A stretch of 15,054 nucleotides of DNA from assembly GCA_900546255.1 (NCBI GenBank), contig URCB01000040.1:1-15054 (forward strand), in the 5' to 3' direction. Origin of the DNA: an uncultured Eubacteriales bacterium. Lineage in GTDB: Bacteria > Bacillota > Clostridia > Oscillospirales > Oscillospiraceae. A program made the translations under genes and the position numbers. Within the stretch, counting starts at the first letter, position 1; every line of letters starts with the position of its first letter. The notes beneath the pieces were generated by a model. The model was not told the origin of the DNA, did not search any database, and saw only the letters and a list, made by a program, of their open reading frames with translations. Shown piece after piece: positions 5,592 through 13,143 of the stretch.

Positions 5592-8348
5592 TTACACCAG
5601 GGACTGGAGCACCTGGGCGCACCGGGGGCACAGGCCTTCGGCATTCACCGTGGGCAGCACCTTCCAGCAGCGCTGGCACTTGTCCCCGGCGGCGTTGGTC
5701 ACAGCGGCCTGGATGCCCTCGCCTACGGTGACGGTCACCTGGGAGACGATGAGCAGGTCGGCCAGGGCCCCGGCGTCCATGGCCGCCAGGAAGGCGTCCT
5801 CGGCGGGGACGGTGAGGGCGATGTTGGCCTCCAGGCTCTTGCCGATCTTCTTCTCGGCCCGGGCGGTCTCCAGGGCGCCGTTGACCACGTCCCGGACCTG
5901 GATGATGGTCTCCCACTGGGCCATGGCGGCCTCGTCCAGGGCGTAGGCGGTGAAGGGCTGGTTCATGTCGTTGAAGACCACGTTCCGGCCGTCCACCCCT
6001 TCGGGGTGGGGCATGGCCTGCCAGATCTCGTCCCCGGTGAAGCAGAGGACGGGGGCCATGATCTTGGTCATGGTGTCCAGGATGAGGTACAGGGCGGTCT
6101 GGGCGGAGCGGCGGAGGAGGGAGTCCTTCCCCTCGCAGTAGAGCCGGTCCTTGATGATGTCCAGGTAGAAGTTGGACATGTCCACCACGCAGAAGTCGTT
6201 CACCGCGTGGGTGACCACGTTGAAGTCAAAGTCGTCATAGCCCTGGAAGCACTTCTGGATGAGGCCGTTGAGCCGGGTGATGGCCCAGCGGTCCAGCTCC
6301 TCCATCTCGTTGGGGGCCACCAGGTGGTTGGGGTCGAACCCGTCCAGGTTGCCCAGGCAGTACCGGGCGGTGTTGCGGAACTTCAGGTAGTTCTGGCTCA
6401 GCTGCTTGAAGATCTTTTCCGAGCAGCGCATGTCGGCGTGGTAGTCGGCGGAGGCGGACCACAGGCGGATGAGGTCGGCGCCGTACTTGTTCATGATGTC
6501 ATAGGGGTCCACGCCGTTGCCCAGGGACTTGTGCATGGCCTTGCCTTCCCCGTCCACGGTCCAGCCGTGGGTGATGCAGGCCTTGAAGGGGGCCTGGGCC
6601 ACGCCGGTGGAGCCCACAGCGGTGAGCAGGGCGGCCTGGAACCAGCCGCGGTACTGGTCCAGCCCCTCCATGTACACGTCGGCAGGCCAGAAGCCCTGGT
6701 CCTTCTTCATGGAGGCGAAGTGGGAGGAGCCGGAGTCAAACCACCCGTCCAGGGTGTCCTCCTCCTTGGTGAAGCCGTTGGCCTTGCCGCAGTGGGGGCA
6801 GGTGAAGCCGGCGGGGAGGATGTCGGCGGCCTCCTTGGCAAACCAGGCGTTGGACCCTTCGGCGGCGAAGAGGTCAGAGATCACCTGGATGGTCTCGTCG
6901 GTGACGATGGGCTTGCCGCAGTCCTTGCAGTAGAACACGGGGATGGGCAGGCCCCACCGGCGCTGGCGGGAGATGCACCAGTCGGTGCGCTCCCGGACCA
7001 TGGCCTTCATCCGGTCCAGGCCCCAGGCGGGGACCCAGCGGACCTCGTCGCAGGCGGCGCAGGCCTCGTCCTTGAAGGTCTCCACGGAGCAGAACCACTG
7101 GGGGGTGGCCCGGAAGATGATGGGCTTCTTACACCGCCAGCAGTGGGGGTAGGAGTGGACAATCTCCTCCGAGGCGAAGAGAACGCCGGAAGCCTTCATG
7201 TCCGCCAGGATGATGGGGTTGGACTCCTCGGTCTTCAGGCCGGCGTACTTGCCGGCGTAGTCGGTGTGGCGGCCCTGGTCGTCCACAGGGACCACCATGT
7301 CCATGCCGTAGCGCTTGCAGGTCTCATAGTCGTCGGCGCCGAAGCCCGGGGCGGTGTGGACGCAGCCGGTACCGGAGTCCATGGTGACGTAGTCCGCCAG
7401 CACCAGGCGGGAGGTCTTGGGCAGGAAGGGGTGGTCGGCCAGCATGTTCTCAAAGAAGGCGCCGGGGTAGGTGGCCAGGATCTCATAGGAGTCAAAGCCC
7501 CCCACCTTCATCACCTTCTCGGTGAGGGCCTGGGCCATGACGTAGATCTCCCCGTTGGGGGCCTGGACCAGGGCATAGGTCTCGTCGGGGTGCAGGGCGA
7601 TGGCCAGGTTGCCGGGGAGGGTCCAGATGGTGGTGGTCCAGATGACGAAGAAGACCTTGCTCTTGTCAAACTCCCCCAGCTTCCCCTGGTCGTCGTGGAG
7701 GGGGAACTTCACGAAGGCGGTGGTGCAGGGGTCGTCCTGGTACTCGATCTCCGCCTCGGCCAGGGCGGTCTCGTCGTGGGGGCACCAGTAGACGGGCTTC
7801 AGGCCCTTGTAGATGTACCCCCGCTTATACATGGCCCCAAAGACCTTCACCTCTTCCGCCTCGAAGGAGGGGTTCATGGTGAGGTAGGGGTGGTCCCAGT
7901 CTCCCAGGGCGCCCAGGCGCTGGAAGCCCTCGCTCTGCACGTCCACATAGTGCTGGGCAAACTCGTGGCAGGCGGAGCGGAACTCGGTGACGGGCATGGT
8001 CTTCCGGTTGAGCTTGTTCTGCTTGATGATGGCAGACTCGATGGGCATGCCGTGGTTATCCCACCCGGGAATGTAGGGGGTGTAGTACCCACGCATGGCA
8101 TAGGACCGGATGATGATGTCCTTGATGGACTTGTTCAGGGCGTGGCCCATATGCAGGTTGCCGTTGGAGAAGGGAGGGCCGTCGTGGAGGGAGAACCGGG
8201 GCTTGCCCTGGTTCTTTTTCAGCAGCTCCCCGTAGACGTCCAGCTTCTTCCACCGGTTGAGCATTTCCGGCTCCCGCTTGGGCAGGCCCGCCCGCATGGG
8301 AAAGTCGGTCTTGGGCAGGTTGATGGTTGCATTGTAATCCTGGGACAT
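5592..8348 (-). CDS. ileS: Isoleucyl-tRNA synthetase
   Basis: This 918-residue class I enzyme charges tRNA-Ile and edits mischarged valine. It shows the bacterial IleRS layout: N-terminal INLPKTDFPMRAGLPKREP; HIGH-type signature HMGH at 66-69 within PPFSNGNLHMGH; the CP1 editing domain with TTTIWTLPGNLAI and GTGCVHTAPGFGADDYE; zinc-type CxxC pairs in the insertion; the tryptophan-rich CP core (DQYRGWFQ); the anticodon-binding helices; and a C-terminal zinc finger (CQRCW...CPRC). The KMSKS loop reads AMHKS at about 604-608 in GEGKAMHKSLGN. The start at 8348 is chosen by homology (MSxDYxxTINLPKT). AAGGAG lies upstream at a rather long spacing of about 13 bases, and longer frames to 8372 or 8417 add non-family sequence. 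No T-box leader fits in the 117-base gap to divIVA. A terminator follows the gene. Confidence 0.97.
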   Translation of the reverse strand: MSQDYNATINLPKTDFPMRAGLPKREPEMLNRWKKLDVYGELLKKNQGKPRFSLHDGPPFSNGNLHMGHALNKSIKDIIIRSYAMRGYYTPYIPGWDNHGMPIESAIIKQNKLNRKTMPVTEFRSACHEFAQHYVDVQSEGFQRLGALGDWDHPYLTMNPSFEAEEVKVFGAMYKRGYIYKGLKPVYWCPHDETALAEAEIEYQDDPCTTAFVKFPLHDDQGKLGEFDKSKVFFVIWTTTIWTLPGNLAIALHPDETYALVQAPNGEIYVMAQALTEKVMKVGGFDSYEILATYPGAFFENMLADHPFLPKTSRLVLADYVTMDSGTGCVHTAPGFGADDYETCKRYGMDMVVPVDDQGRHTDYAGKYAGLKTEESNPIILADMKASGVLFASEEIVHSYPHCWRCKKPIIFRATPQWFCSVETFKDEACAACDEVRWVPAWGLDRMKAMVRERTDWCISRQRRWGLPIPVFYCKDCGKPIVTDETIQVISDLFAAEGSNAWFAKEAADILPAGFTCPHCGKANGFTKEEDTLDGWFDSGSSHFASMKKDQGFWPADVYMEGLDQYRGWFQAALLTAVGSTGVAQAPFKACITHGWTVDGEGKAMHKSLGNGVDPYDIMNKYGADLIRLWSASADYHADMRCSEKIFKQLSQNYLKFRNTARYCLGNLDGFDPNHLVAPNEMEELDRWAITRLNGLIQKCFQGYDDFDFNVVTHAVNDFCVVDMSNFYLDIIKDRLYCEGKDSLLRRSAQTALYLILDTMTKIMAPVLCFTGDEIWQAMPHPEGVDGRNVVFNDMNQPFTAYALDEAAMAQWETIIQVRDVVNGALETARAEKKIGKSLEANIALTVPAEDAFLAAMDAGALADLLIVSQVTVTVGEGIQAAVTNAAGDKCQRCWKVLPTVNAEGLCPRCAQVLQSLV

Positions 8349-8413
8349 GGTTGACTGTTCACTCCTTAACATGGCGCCTCGGGGTCCGGGGCGTCCTTTT
8401 CTCTTTAGAAACG

Positions 8414-8457
8414 ACACAACGGAACCTGCCCGGAGATCCGGCCAGGTTCCGTTTTGT
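8414..8457 (-). terminator. Hairpin between divIVA and ileS, probable terminator or attenuating structure
   Basis: Inverted arms 8414-8428 and 8443-8457 pair over 15 positions with one mismatch; the core is AACGGAACCTG/CAGGTTCCGTT. A small inner CCGG/CCGG stem is possible. On the minus strand the hairpin starts 9 bases after the divIVA stop and is followed by GTGTCGTTTCT, a weak U tract. Termination may be partial, as no clear promoter for ileS is visible in the 65 bases after it. Confidence 0.6.
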
Positions 8458-8465
8458 GGATGAGG

Positions 8466-9215
8466 TTATTCGATCTCATAGTCCTTGCCGAACTGGATCT
8501 GGTCAAAGGCCCGGGTGTCCCCCAGGTCGGCGCTGGAGGCGGGGGCTTCGGCTTCCGGTTCGAAGATCTTGGCCATGGAGGCCTCGATGTCCTGGGCCAC
8601 CTCCTCCTGCTGTTCCGGGGGAACGGTGACCACGGCCTCGCCGGCGGGCTTGTCCTCGCTGGGCTGGGCAGGGGCGGCCTTCTCCTCGCCCTGGCCGCCC
8701 ACCGGCGGGGCGGTGAGGTTGGAGAGGCTGCCGATGTACTGGATCTCCTTGGTGTAGAGCTCCTTGAGTTGGGCGATGTAGGCGGTGGTGGCGGCGCGGG
8801 CAGCCTCCAGCCGGGCCTGCTCGTTGGCCAGGTCCTGGCGGACGGCCTCCAGCTGGGCGCGGACCTTCTGCTCCTCCTGCTCCAGCTGGCCCCGGACGGC
8901 CTGGCTGCGGGCTTCCGCCGCGGAGACCGCCTGGTCAATGGCAGCCTGCTTCTTGGCCTCGCCCTCTTTCACCATGGCATCGGCCATCTTCTGGGCGGAA
9001 TGGAGGGTCATCCGCATGGCGTCCTCGGTGGCCCGGTATTCCTCTACCTTGTCCACCAGGACCTTCATCTTGTTTTTCAGGGAGGTGTTCTCCTGATACA
9101 GGGTGCGGTAATCCTCGATCAGGCTGTCCAAAAAGGTGTCCACCTGAAGCATATTATAGCCGCCGAAGGAGGCTTTGGGGAACACATGAGATTCCGCTTC
9201 CTGGGGTGTTAACAT
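8466..9215 (-). CDS. divIVA: DivIVA-family cell-division/polarity protein
   Basis: This 249-residue cytoplasmic scaffold should bind curved membrane at septa and poles and organise division or wall synthesis. The N-terminal DivIVA lipid-binding/dimerisation motif is visible as FGGYNMLQVDTFLDSL (residues 17-32), the family F-x-GY(D/N)xxxVDxFLD pattern. A long Ala/Glu/Lys/Gln-rich coiled coil runs from about 33 to 165. From about 170 the chain is Pro/Glu/Ala-rich and probably disordered, ending in an acidic tail (GKDYEIE). This tail is longer than in B. subtilis DivIVA (about 160 residues). GGAG lies about 11 bases before the ATG. It sits 48 bases after sepF and before ileS, as in Bacillus, except that ylmG and ylmH are missing between sepF and divIVA. 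Confidence 0.93.
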   Translation of the reverse strand: MLTPQEAESHVFPKASFGGYNMLQVDTFLDSLIEDYRTLYQENTSLKNKMKVLVDKVEEYRATEDAMRMTLHSAQKMADAMVKEGEAKKQAAIDQAVSAAEARSQAVRGQLEQEEQKVRAQLEAVRQDLANEQARLEAARAATTAYIAQLKELYTKEIQYIGSLSNLTAPPVGGQGEEKAAPAQPSEDKPAGEAVVTVPPEQQEEVAQDIEASMAKIFEPEAEAPASSADLGDTRAFDQIQFGKDYEIE

Positions 9216-9263
9216 GATCGATCACTCTCCTATCCCGTTTGTCTGGCCGGCGCCTGGGCTTGG

Positions 9264-9758
9264 TTACAAGTACAGGCCGTTGTTCTCTAGTTCGTCGATG
9301 AGGTCACCCATGATGTCCACGTTGTAGGGCGTGACGATGTAAGTCTGCAGGGCGACCTTCTTGATCTTCCCCTCCTGGGCATAGGCCACGCCGGACAGGA
9401 AGTCCAGCAGGCGGCGAGACACATCCTTCTGGGTTTTCTCTAGGTTGAGCACCACCGTGCGCTTATCCCGCAGGTGGTCGGCAATTTCAGAGGCATTCTC
9501 GTACCGGTCGGGCTTTACCAGCACCACCTGCAGCTGGGTGGTGGCGTGGATGTTGACCACCTTGCCGCCGTTGTTGCGGCGGGGCGGCTCCTGGTATTCC
9601 CGGCGGCGGGGTTCTTCCCGTTCCCGGGGGGGCGGGGTCTGGTTGCGCTCCTCGGGTTCGTCCTCGTCTTCGTATACGTCTTCGTCCTCATCGTAATCGT
9701 CTTCCATCTCGTCCTCGTAGGGATGGGTGAGACGCTTGAGTTCATCTAAGAATCCCAT
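9264..9758 (-). CDS. sepF: Cell division protein SepF
   Basis: This 164-residue membrane-tethered FtsZ-binding protein aligns FtsZ filaments at the septum. The N-terminal amphipathic helix (MGFLDELKRLTH) is followed by a strongly acidic stretch (about 15-38, rich in Asp/Glu), a Pro/Arg linker (about 42-61), and the conserved C-terminal core (66-164). The core contains KVVNIHATTQLQVVLVKP, RTVVLNLEKTQKDVSRR and the FLSGVAYAQEGKI block of the family. The ribosome site is a G run about 12 bases from the ATG, so translation initiation may be modest. A weak TTGCCG-16-TATAGG promoter-like pair lies in the 51-base gap after the yggS stop, but I would not rely on it. Confidence 0.95.
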   Translation of the reverse strand: MGFLDELKRLTHPYEDEMEDDYDEDEDVYEDEDEPEERNQTPPPREREEPRRREYQEPPRRNNGGKVVNIHATTQLQVVLVKPDRYENASEIADHLRDKRTVVLNLEKTQKDVSRRLLDFLSGVAYAQEGKIKKVALQTYIVTPYNVDIMGDLIDELENNGLYL

Positions 9759-9809
9759 GATAGTTGGTAACCCCCTATAGTTTGTGAAAATGGCGCGGCA
9801 AAGGCAGCC

Positions 9810-10541
9810 TTATCCCTGGGGGTGCCAGGGGGGACGGGCCCCGAACAGCGCCGTGCCCACTCGCACCATGGTAGATCCATTGGCAATGGCCAGCGGGTAA
9901 TCCCCGCTCATTCCCATGGAAAGGCAGTCAATATTAGGGTTATTATCCCTTAATTTCTCCTTCATGTCAACAAAAAGCTGATAAGTTTCTTGGAAAAATC
10001 CCTGATTCTCCTCCTCCGTGGCGGTGGCGGGAGGAATGCTCATCAGGCCCCGCAGGCGCAGGTGGGGGCACTGGGCCGCGTGCTGGGCCAGGGCCATCAG
10101 GTCCTGGCGCTGGACGCCGCCCTTGCTGGCCTCGTCCCCGATGTTGACTTCCAGCAGGATGTCCTGGGTGACGCCCACCTTGGCCGCCTGCTTCTCCACG
10201 GCGTCCATGAGGCGGACCGAGTCGATGGACTCGATCATATCCACCTTGCCCACCACAAACTTCACCTTGTTGGTCTGCAGGTGCCCGATGAAGTGGACCC
10301 GGGCCCCCTCGTAGGCATTGTCCTCCAAGTGGGCGGTGAGTTCCTGGACCCGGTTCTCCCCGCAGATGGTGATGCCGGCCCGGATGGCGTTGCGGATGGT
10401 GTCCGAGGTCTGCACCTTGGTGGCAGCCACCAGGGTGATGTCCTCCGGGTTCCGGCCGGCGGCCAGGGCGGCCTGGCGCATGTGCTCCCGCACAGCGGCC
10501 ACGTTGGCGGCGATGGTCTCGTAACTCTTTGTCTCTGTCAT
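9810..10541 (-). CDS. YggS/PROSC-family pyridoxal-phosphate homeostasis protein
   Basis: This 243-residue cytosolic single-domain fold-type III PLP protein is related to YggS, YlmE and human PROSC. It is not thought to be an enzyme; it buffers PLP and affects amino-acid and 2-oxoacid pools. The PLP lysine is K42 in LVAATKVQ. The signature FIGHLQTNK, GENRVQE, LLEVNIG, GLMSIPP, SMGMSGDY and the C-terminal RVGTALFG blocks are all present. The start at 10541 is chosen because the family begins about 10 residues before the first helix. Upstream Mets at 10568 and 10565 lie inside the preceding gene. Only 4 bases separate it from that gene's stop, and the Shine-Dalgarno match is weak (AAAGG about 15 bases away), suggesting translational coupling. 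Its place directly before sepF matches ylmE-ylmF of Bacillus. Confidence 0.94.
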   Translation of the reverse strand: MTETKSYETIAANVAAVREHMRQAALAAGRNPEDITLVAATKVQTSDTIRNAIRAGITICGENRVQELTAHLEDNAYEGARVHFIGHLQTNKVKFVVGKVDMIESIDSVRLMDAVEKQAAKVGVTQDILLEVNIGDEASKGGVQRQDLMALAQHAAQCPHLRLRGLMSIPPATATEEENQGFFQETYQLFVDMKEKLRDNNPNIDCLSMGMSGDYPLAIANGSTMVRVGTALFGARPPWHPQG

Positions 10542-10545
10542 AGTA

Positions 10546-11772
10546 TCAACGTACCACCTTTCCATCATATAGTTCCTCGGAAGCCAAGATGATCTCGTCT
10601 CCCTCCCGAAGGATTCTGGTGTCTTCCTCATCGGTGGGGTTGGCCTGCACCAGGTAGCTGTCCGTATCCTCGGCCAGCACGGTCACCGGCCGGAACCGGG
10701 CCTTCTGGGCCAGAACCACATACACCCCCGTCTCCCCGTCCTCGTTGACCCGCAGGGCCTCTTTGGGGATCCGCAGCCCCTCGTCGCTCTGGAAGATCAG
10801 GCGGCCGCTCTCCTGGCGGAGGTCCTCCACCTTACTGTCGTTCTGGGAGGAGCGGAACACCACCACCATCTCTCCGTTTTGAATCTCTCCCACGGAGTAG
10901 ACGGTCATGGGCAGGGTCTCAGACAGGGCATCGAAAAACACATCCACACTGTCCCCCGTCTCAAAGAGGGAGACCGTGTCTCCCGAGACGGTGACGGCGT
11001 AGTACCAAACGGAATCGGTGACCAGCTTCCCCAGGGTGTTGGCCTCGGTTTCCGGGGTCAGCTGGGAGAAGGCCGCCAGGTCCTTGGGGCTCAGCCCCTC
11101 CAGCTTGTCCGGGTTGAGCAGGTTCTCGTACCCATCCACATAGGAGGAGAACAGGCCGGACTCCTCCGCCGTAATGGCGGTGGCGCCGGACTGGTCCCCT
11201 GCCAGGGCATCATACCGGGCCTGGAGATCGGTGGCCGCCTGGGTCATGGCGGCATTGGCCTCCGAGGAGAGCAGGTACTCCCGCCGCAGAACCAGCTGGC
11301 GGTAGTTGGCGGTCTGGGTGGCCAGGCCGCTGTAATCCCCCGTGGAGGAGGCGTTGCGCAGGCTGGACATGGCGGAGAGAATCTGGCTGTCCAGCACCGT
11401 CCCGGAAGGGGACTCGGCGTTGGTGGCATACTGGAGGGCCTCCAAGTCCTCCTCCAACTGGATGAGCTCTGCCTGGCTTTCCACGTCGGTCTCGCTCTGG
11501 TAGACCATGGCGATGGCCTGGCCTTTGCCCACCTTTTCCCCCTGGTTGCGCAGGAGCTGGACCACCCCTTCCGCGCCGGAGACGGTCTGCTCCGACCGGA
11601 CCACCCAGCCGGAGGCAGTGACGCTGGTCTCCATGGTGTCGGCGTAGGCCACGGTGAACTGATAGGGGTTGCGCAGCCCCGCCCAGGCAGAGGCGATGAG
11701 GTAGACCACAATCACCACAATGATCAGGGGGACCAGAAGTTTGGAAAACAAGGAGCCTTGGGATTGGTTCAT
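10546..11772 (-). CDS. HlyD-like membrane-anchored adaptor (membrane-fusion-type protein)
   Basis: This is a 408-residue protein with a single N-terminal membrane anchor (about 12-31, LLVPLIIVVIVVYLIASAWA) and the bulk outside the cell. A lipoyl/barrel-sandwich half (about 50-92, ASGWVVRSEQTVSG and NQGEKVGKGQAIAMVY) precedes an alpha-helical, possibly coiled-coil segment (about 93-215). A beta-barrel region (about 250-330) and a C-terminal domain (RIPKEALRV at 334-342, ending LREGDEIILASEELYDGKVV) follow. This is the HlyD/membrane-fusion-protein architecture, yet no ABC or RND transporter gene is adjacent. AAAGGAT lies about 6 bases before the ATG at 11772; the frame extends upstream but only through hfq shadow. 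It lies between hfq and yggS-sepF. Its role is unknown; assistance to division-site envelope processes is speculation from position. Confidence 0.82.
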   Translation of the reverse strand: MNQSQGSLFSKLLVPLIIVVIVVYLIASAWAGLRNPYQFTVAYADTMETSVTASGWVVRSEQTVSGAEGVVQLLRNQGEKVGKGQAIAMVYQSETDVESQAELIQLEEDLEALQYATNAESPSGTVLDSQILSAMSSLRNASSTGDYSGLATQTANYRQLVLRREYLLSSEANAAMTQAATDLQARYDALAGDQSGATAITAEESGLFSSYVDGYENLLNPDKLEGLSPKDLAAFSQLTPETEANTLGKLVTDSVWYYAVTVSGDTVSLFETGDSVDVFFDALSETLPMTVYSVGEIQNGEMVVVFRSSQNDSKVEDLRQESGRLIFQSDEGLRIPKEALRVNEDGETGVYVVLAQKARFRPVTVLAEDTDSYLVQANPTDEEDTRILREGDEIILASEELYDGKVVR

Positions 11773-11802
11773 GGATACATCCTTTCTTCCCTTGTCCCAG
11801 GC

Positions 11803-11817
11803 CCTCCCGCCGGGAGG
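11803..11817 (-). other. Small GC hairpin in the hfq to HlyD-like gap
   Basis: CCTCCCG and CGGGAGG flank one base, giving about six stable pairs just after the hfq stop. There is no T run on the minus strand, so it is at most a pause or RNA-stability element, or chance. Confidence 0.3.
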
Positions 11818-11827
11818 CGGCCCGGGT

Positions 11828-12085
11828 TTATGGCAGCGGATCCTCCTCCCAGGACAGCGGCCGCTCGGGGACCACGGTGGAGATGGCATGCTTGTACACC
11901 ATCTGCTGCTTTCCTTCGCTGTAGATCACCACCACGAAGGCGTCGAACCCACGGATTTCCCCCCGGATCTGGAAGCCGTTGACCAGAAAGACGGTGGCCC
12001 CCATCCGGCTGCGGCGCAGTTTGGACAGGAGCAGGTCCTGTAAATTGCGCTTTCTCTGTTGTACTGCGGTTTGTGTCTGTTGCAT
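11828..12085 (-). CDS. hfq: RNA chaperone Hfq
   Basis: This 85-residue Sm-like protein forms hexameric rings that bind U-rich and A-rich RNA. After a 13-residue polar extension (MQQTQTAVQQRKR) comes NLQDLLLSKLRR (14-25), the Sm1 strand block with FLVNGFQIRGEIRGFDAFVV (33-52), and the Sm2 signature YKHAISTVVPERP (64-76) with K65 and H66 for proximal-face RNA binding. The rim arginines (RRSR, 24-27) are present. The C-terminus is short and acidic (WEEDPLP), unlike the long tail of enterobacterial Hfq. AAGGAG lies 9 bases upstream of the ATG. It is 30 bases after miaA, the classical miaA-hfq order, and is probably transcribed from the promoter before miaA. Confidence 0.97.
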   Translation of the reverse strand: MQQTQTAVQQRKRNLQDLLLSKLRRSRMGATVFLVNGFQIRGEIRGFDAFVVVIYSEGKQQMVYKHAISTVVPERPLSWEEDPLP

Positions 12086-12115
12086 GGTGACGCACTCCTT
12101 TGTAATTTGGTGCGT

Positions 12116-13060
12116 CTATGGTAACCCTTTTTCTCGGAGATAATTGGTCGAATCCTGGATGACGCTGGAAAAGTCTTGATCCTTTTCCAGTAAAATCCAT
12201 TCTATGTTGGGGTCCCGGCGGAACCAGGTGAGCTGCCGCTTGGCGTACTGGCGGGAACGGCGCTTGACCTCCTCCACCGCCTGGGCCAAATCCCCCCCTT
12301 GGGTGAGGGCCCGGGCCAGCTCCTTGTAGCCGATGGCCTGCATGGCGGTGCCGTCCAAGGGCACCCCGGCATCCAAAAGGCCCTGGACCTCCTCCACCAG
12401 CCCCCGGGCTACCATCTGGTCCACCCGCTGGTCGATGCGTTGGTAGAGGACCTGCCGGTCCCGGTAGGTCAGGGCGATGGCCACCTTCTCGTAGCGGGGC
12501 GGGAGGGCCTGGGTCTCCCGGTTGTGCTGGGAGATGGGCTTGCCTGTGGTGTGCCACACCTCCAGGGCCCGGAGGATCCGCTTCTCGTCGTGGGGGTGGA
12601 GCTTGGCCGCCGTCTCGGGGTCCACCTGCTCCAGCTCCTGCCACAGCACCGCCAGCCCCTGGGACTGGACCCGGGCCTGGAGGGCCTGGCGCAGGCCGCT
12701 GGCCGGCTGGAAGTCGGAATAGGTGCGGCCCTGGCACAGGCCGTCGATGTACAGCCCTGTGCCCCCCACCAGGATGGGCTGCCTGCCCCGGCGGAGGATA
12801 TCCTCCACCCAGGCCGTGGCCTCCTGGACGTACCGGGCCACGCTGTAGTTTTCTCGGGGATCCACCACCCCCATCATGTGGTGGGGGACCCCCGCCATCT
12901 CCTCCGGCGTGGGCCGGGCGGTGCCGATGGCCATGTCCCGGTAGACCTGCATGGAGTCGGCGGAGACCACCTCTCCCCCCAGCCGCTGGGCCAGGGCCAC
13001 CCCCAGTTTGGTCTTTCCTGTGGCGGTGGGGCCGCAGATGACGATGAGTTTTGGCGCCAT
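12116..13060 (-). CDS. miaA: tRNA dimethylallyltransferase MiaA
   Basis: This 314-residue enzyme transfers a dimethylallyl group to N6 of adenosine 37 in tRNAs reading U-starting codons. The P-loop GPTATGKT (10-17) is followed by SADSMQVYRDMAIGTARPT with catalytic D35, then PHHMMGVVDP, the GGTGLYIDGL block (about 99-108), the DEKRILRALEV block, and IGYKEL with the RQYAKRQLTWFRRD C-terminal signature. Length is normal for the family. The ATG at 13060 has AAGG at a spacing of about 9 bases. A near-consensus promoter lies about 40-68 bases upstream. It is separated from mutL by 83 bases and followed by hfq after 30 bases. Confidence 0.97.
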   Translation of the reverse strand: MAPKLIVICGPTATGKTKLGVALAQRLGGEVVSADSMQVYRDMAIGTARPTPEEMAGVPHHMMGVVDPRENYSVARYVQEATAWVEDILRRGRQPILVGGTGLYIDGLCQGRTYSDFQPASGLRQALQARVQSQGLAVLWQELEQVDPETAAKLHPHDEKRILRALEVWHTTGKPISQHNRETQALPPRYEKVAIALTYRDRQVLYQRIDQRVDQMVARGLVEEVQGLLDAGVPLDGTAMQAIGYKELARALTQGGDLAQAVEEVKRRSRQYAKRQLTWFRRDPNIEWILLEKDQDFSSVIQDSTNYLREKGLP

Positions 13061-13099
13061 GGCGCACCGCCTTTCCTGAGAGACTCTTGGTGGGCTTCT

Positions 13100-13128
13100 A
13101 TTCTACCACGTTTTTCCCGCCATGTCCA
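13100..13128 (-). promoter_or_regulatory. Predicted sigma-A promoter for miaA-hfq and possibly downstream genes
   Basis: On the minus strand TGGACA (13128-13123), a spacer of exactly 17 bases, and TAGAAT (13105-13100) match the -35/-10 consensus at 5 of 6 positions each. It lies in the 83-base mutL-miaA gap and would give a leader of roughly 30-35 bases ending in the miaA ribosome site. This is the best promoter match I found in the window. Confidence 0.7.
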
Positions 13129-13143
13129 TGAACGGACTATGAA

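Noticed and set aside
5028..8354. A very long open frame on the plus strand (over 1,000 codons) opposite ileS and lspA
   Set aside because: It is the antisense of genuine IleRS and LspA genes. Its Gly/Val/His/Leu-rich translation is what high-GC third-position bias produces, it lacks any domain, and no ribosome site is seen.
8349..8417. Longer IleRS N-terminus starting at 8417 or 8372
   Set aside because: The added residues (MSFLKRKGRPGPRG) are not IleRS-like, and part of them overlaps the terminator-like hairpin and the ribosome-site region.
8349..8465. T-box riboswitch upstream of ileS
   Set aside because: The gap is too short, and neither the specifier-loop layout nor the conserved T-box core sequence is visible; only a single hairpin is present.
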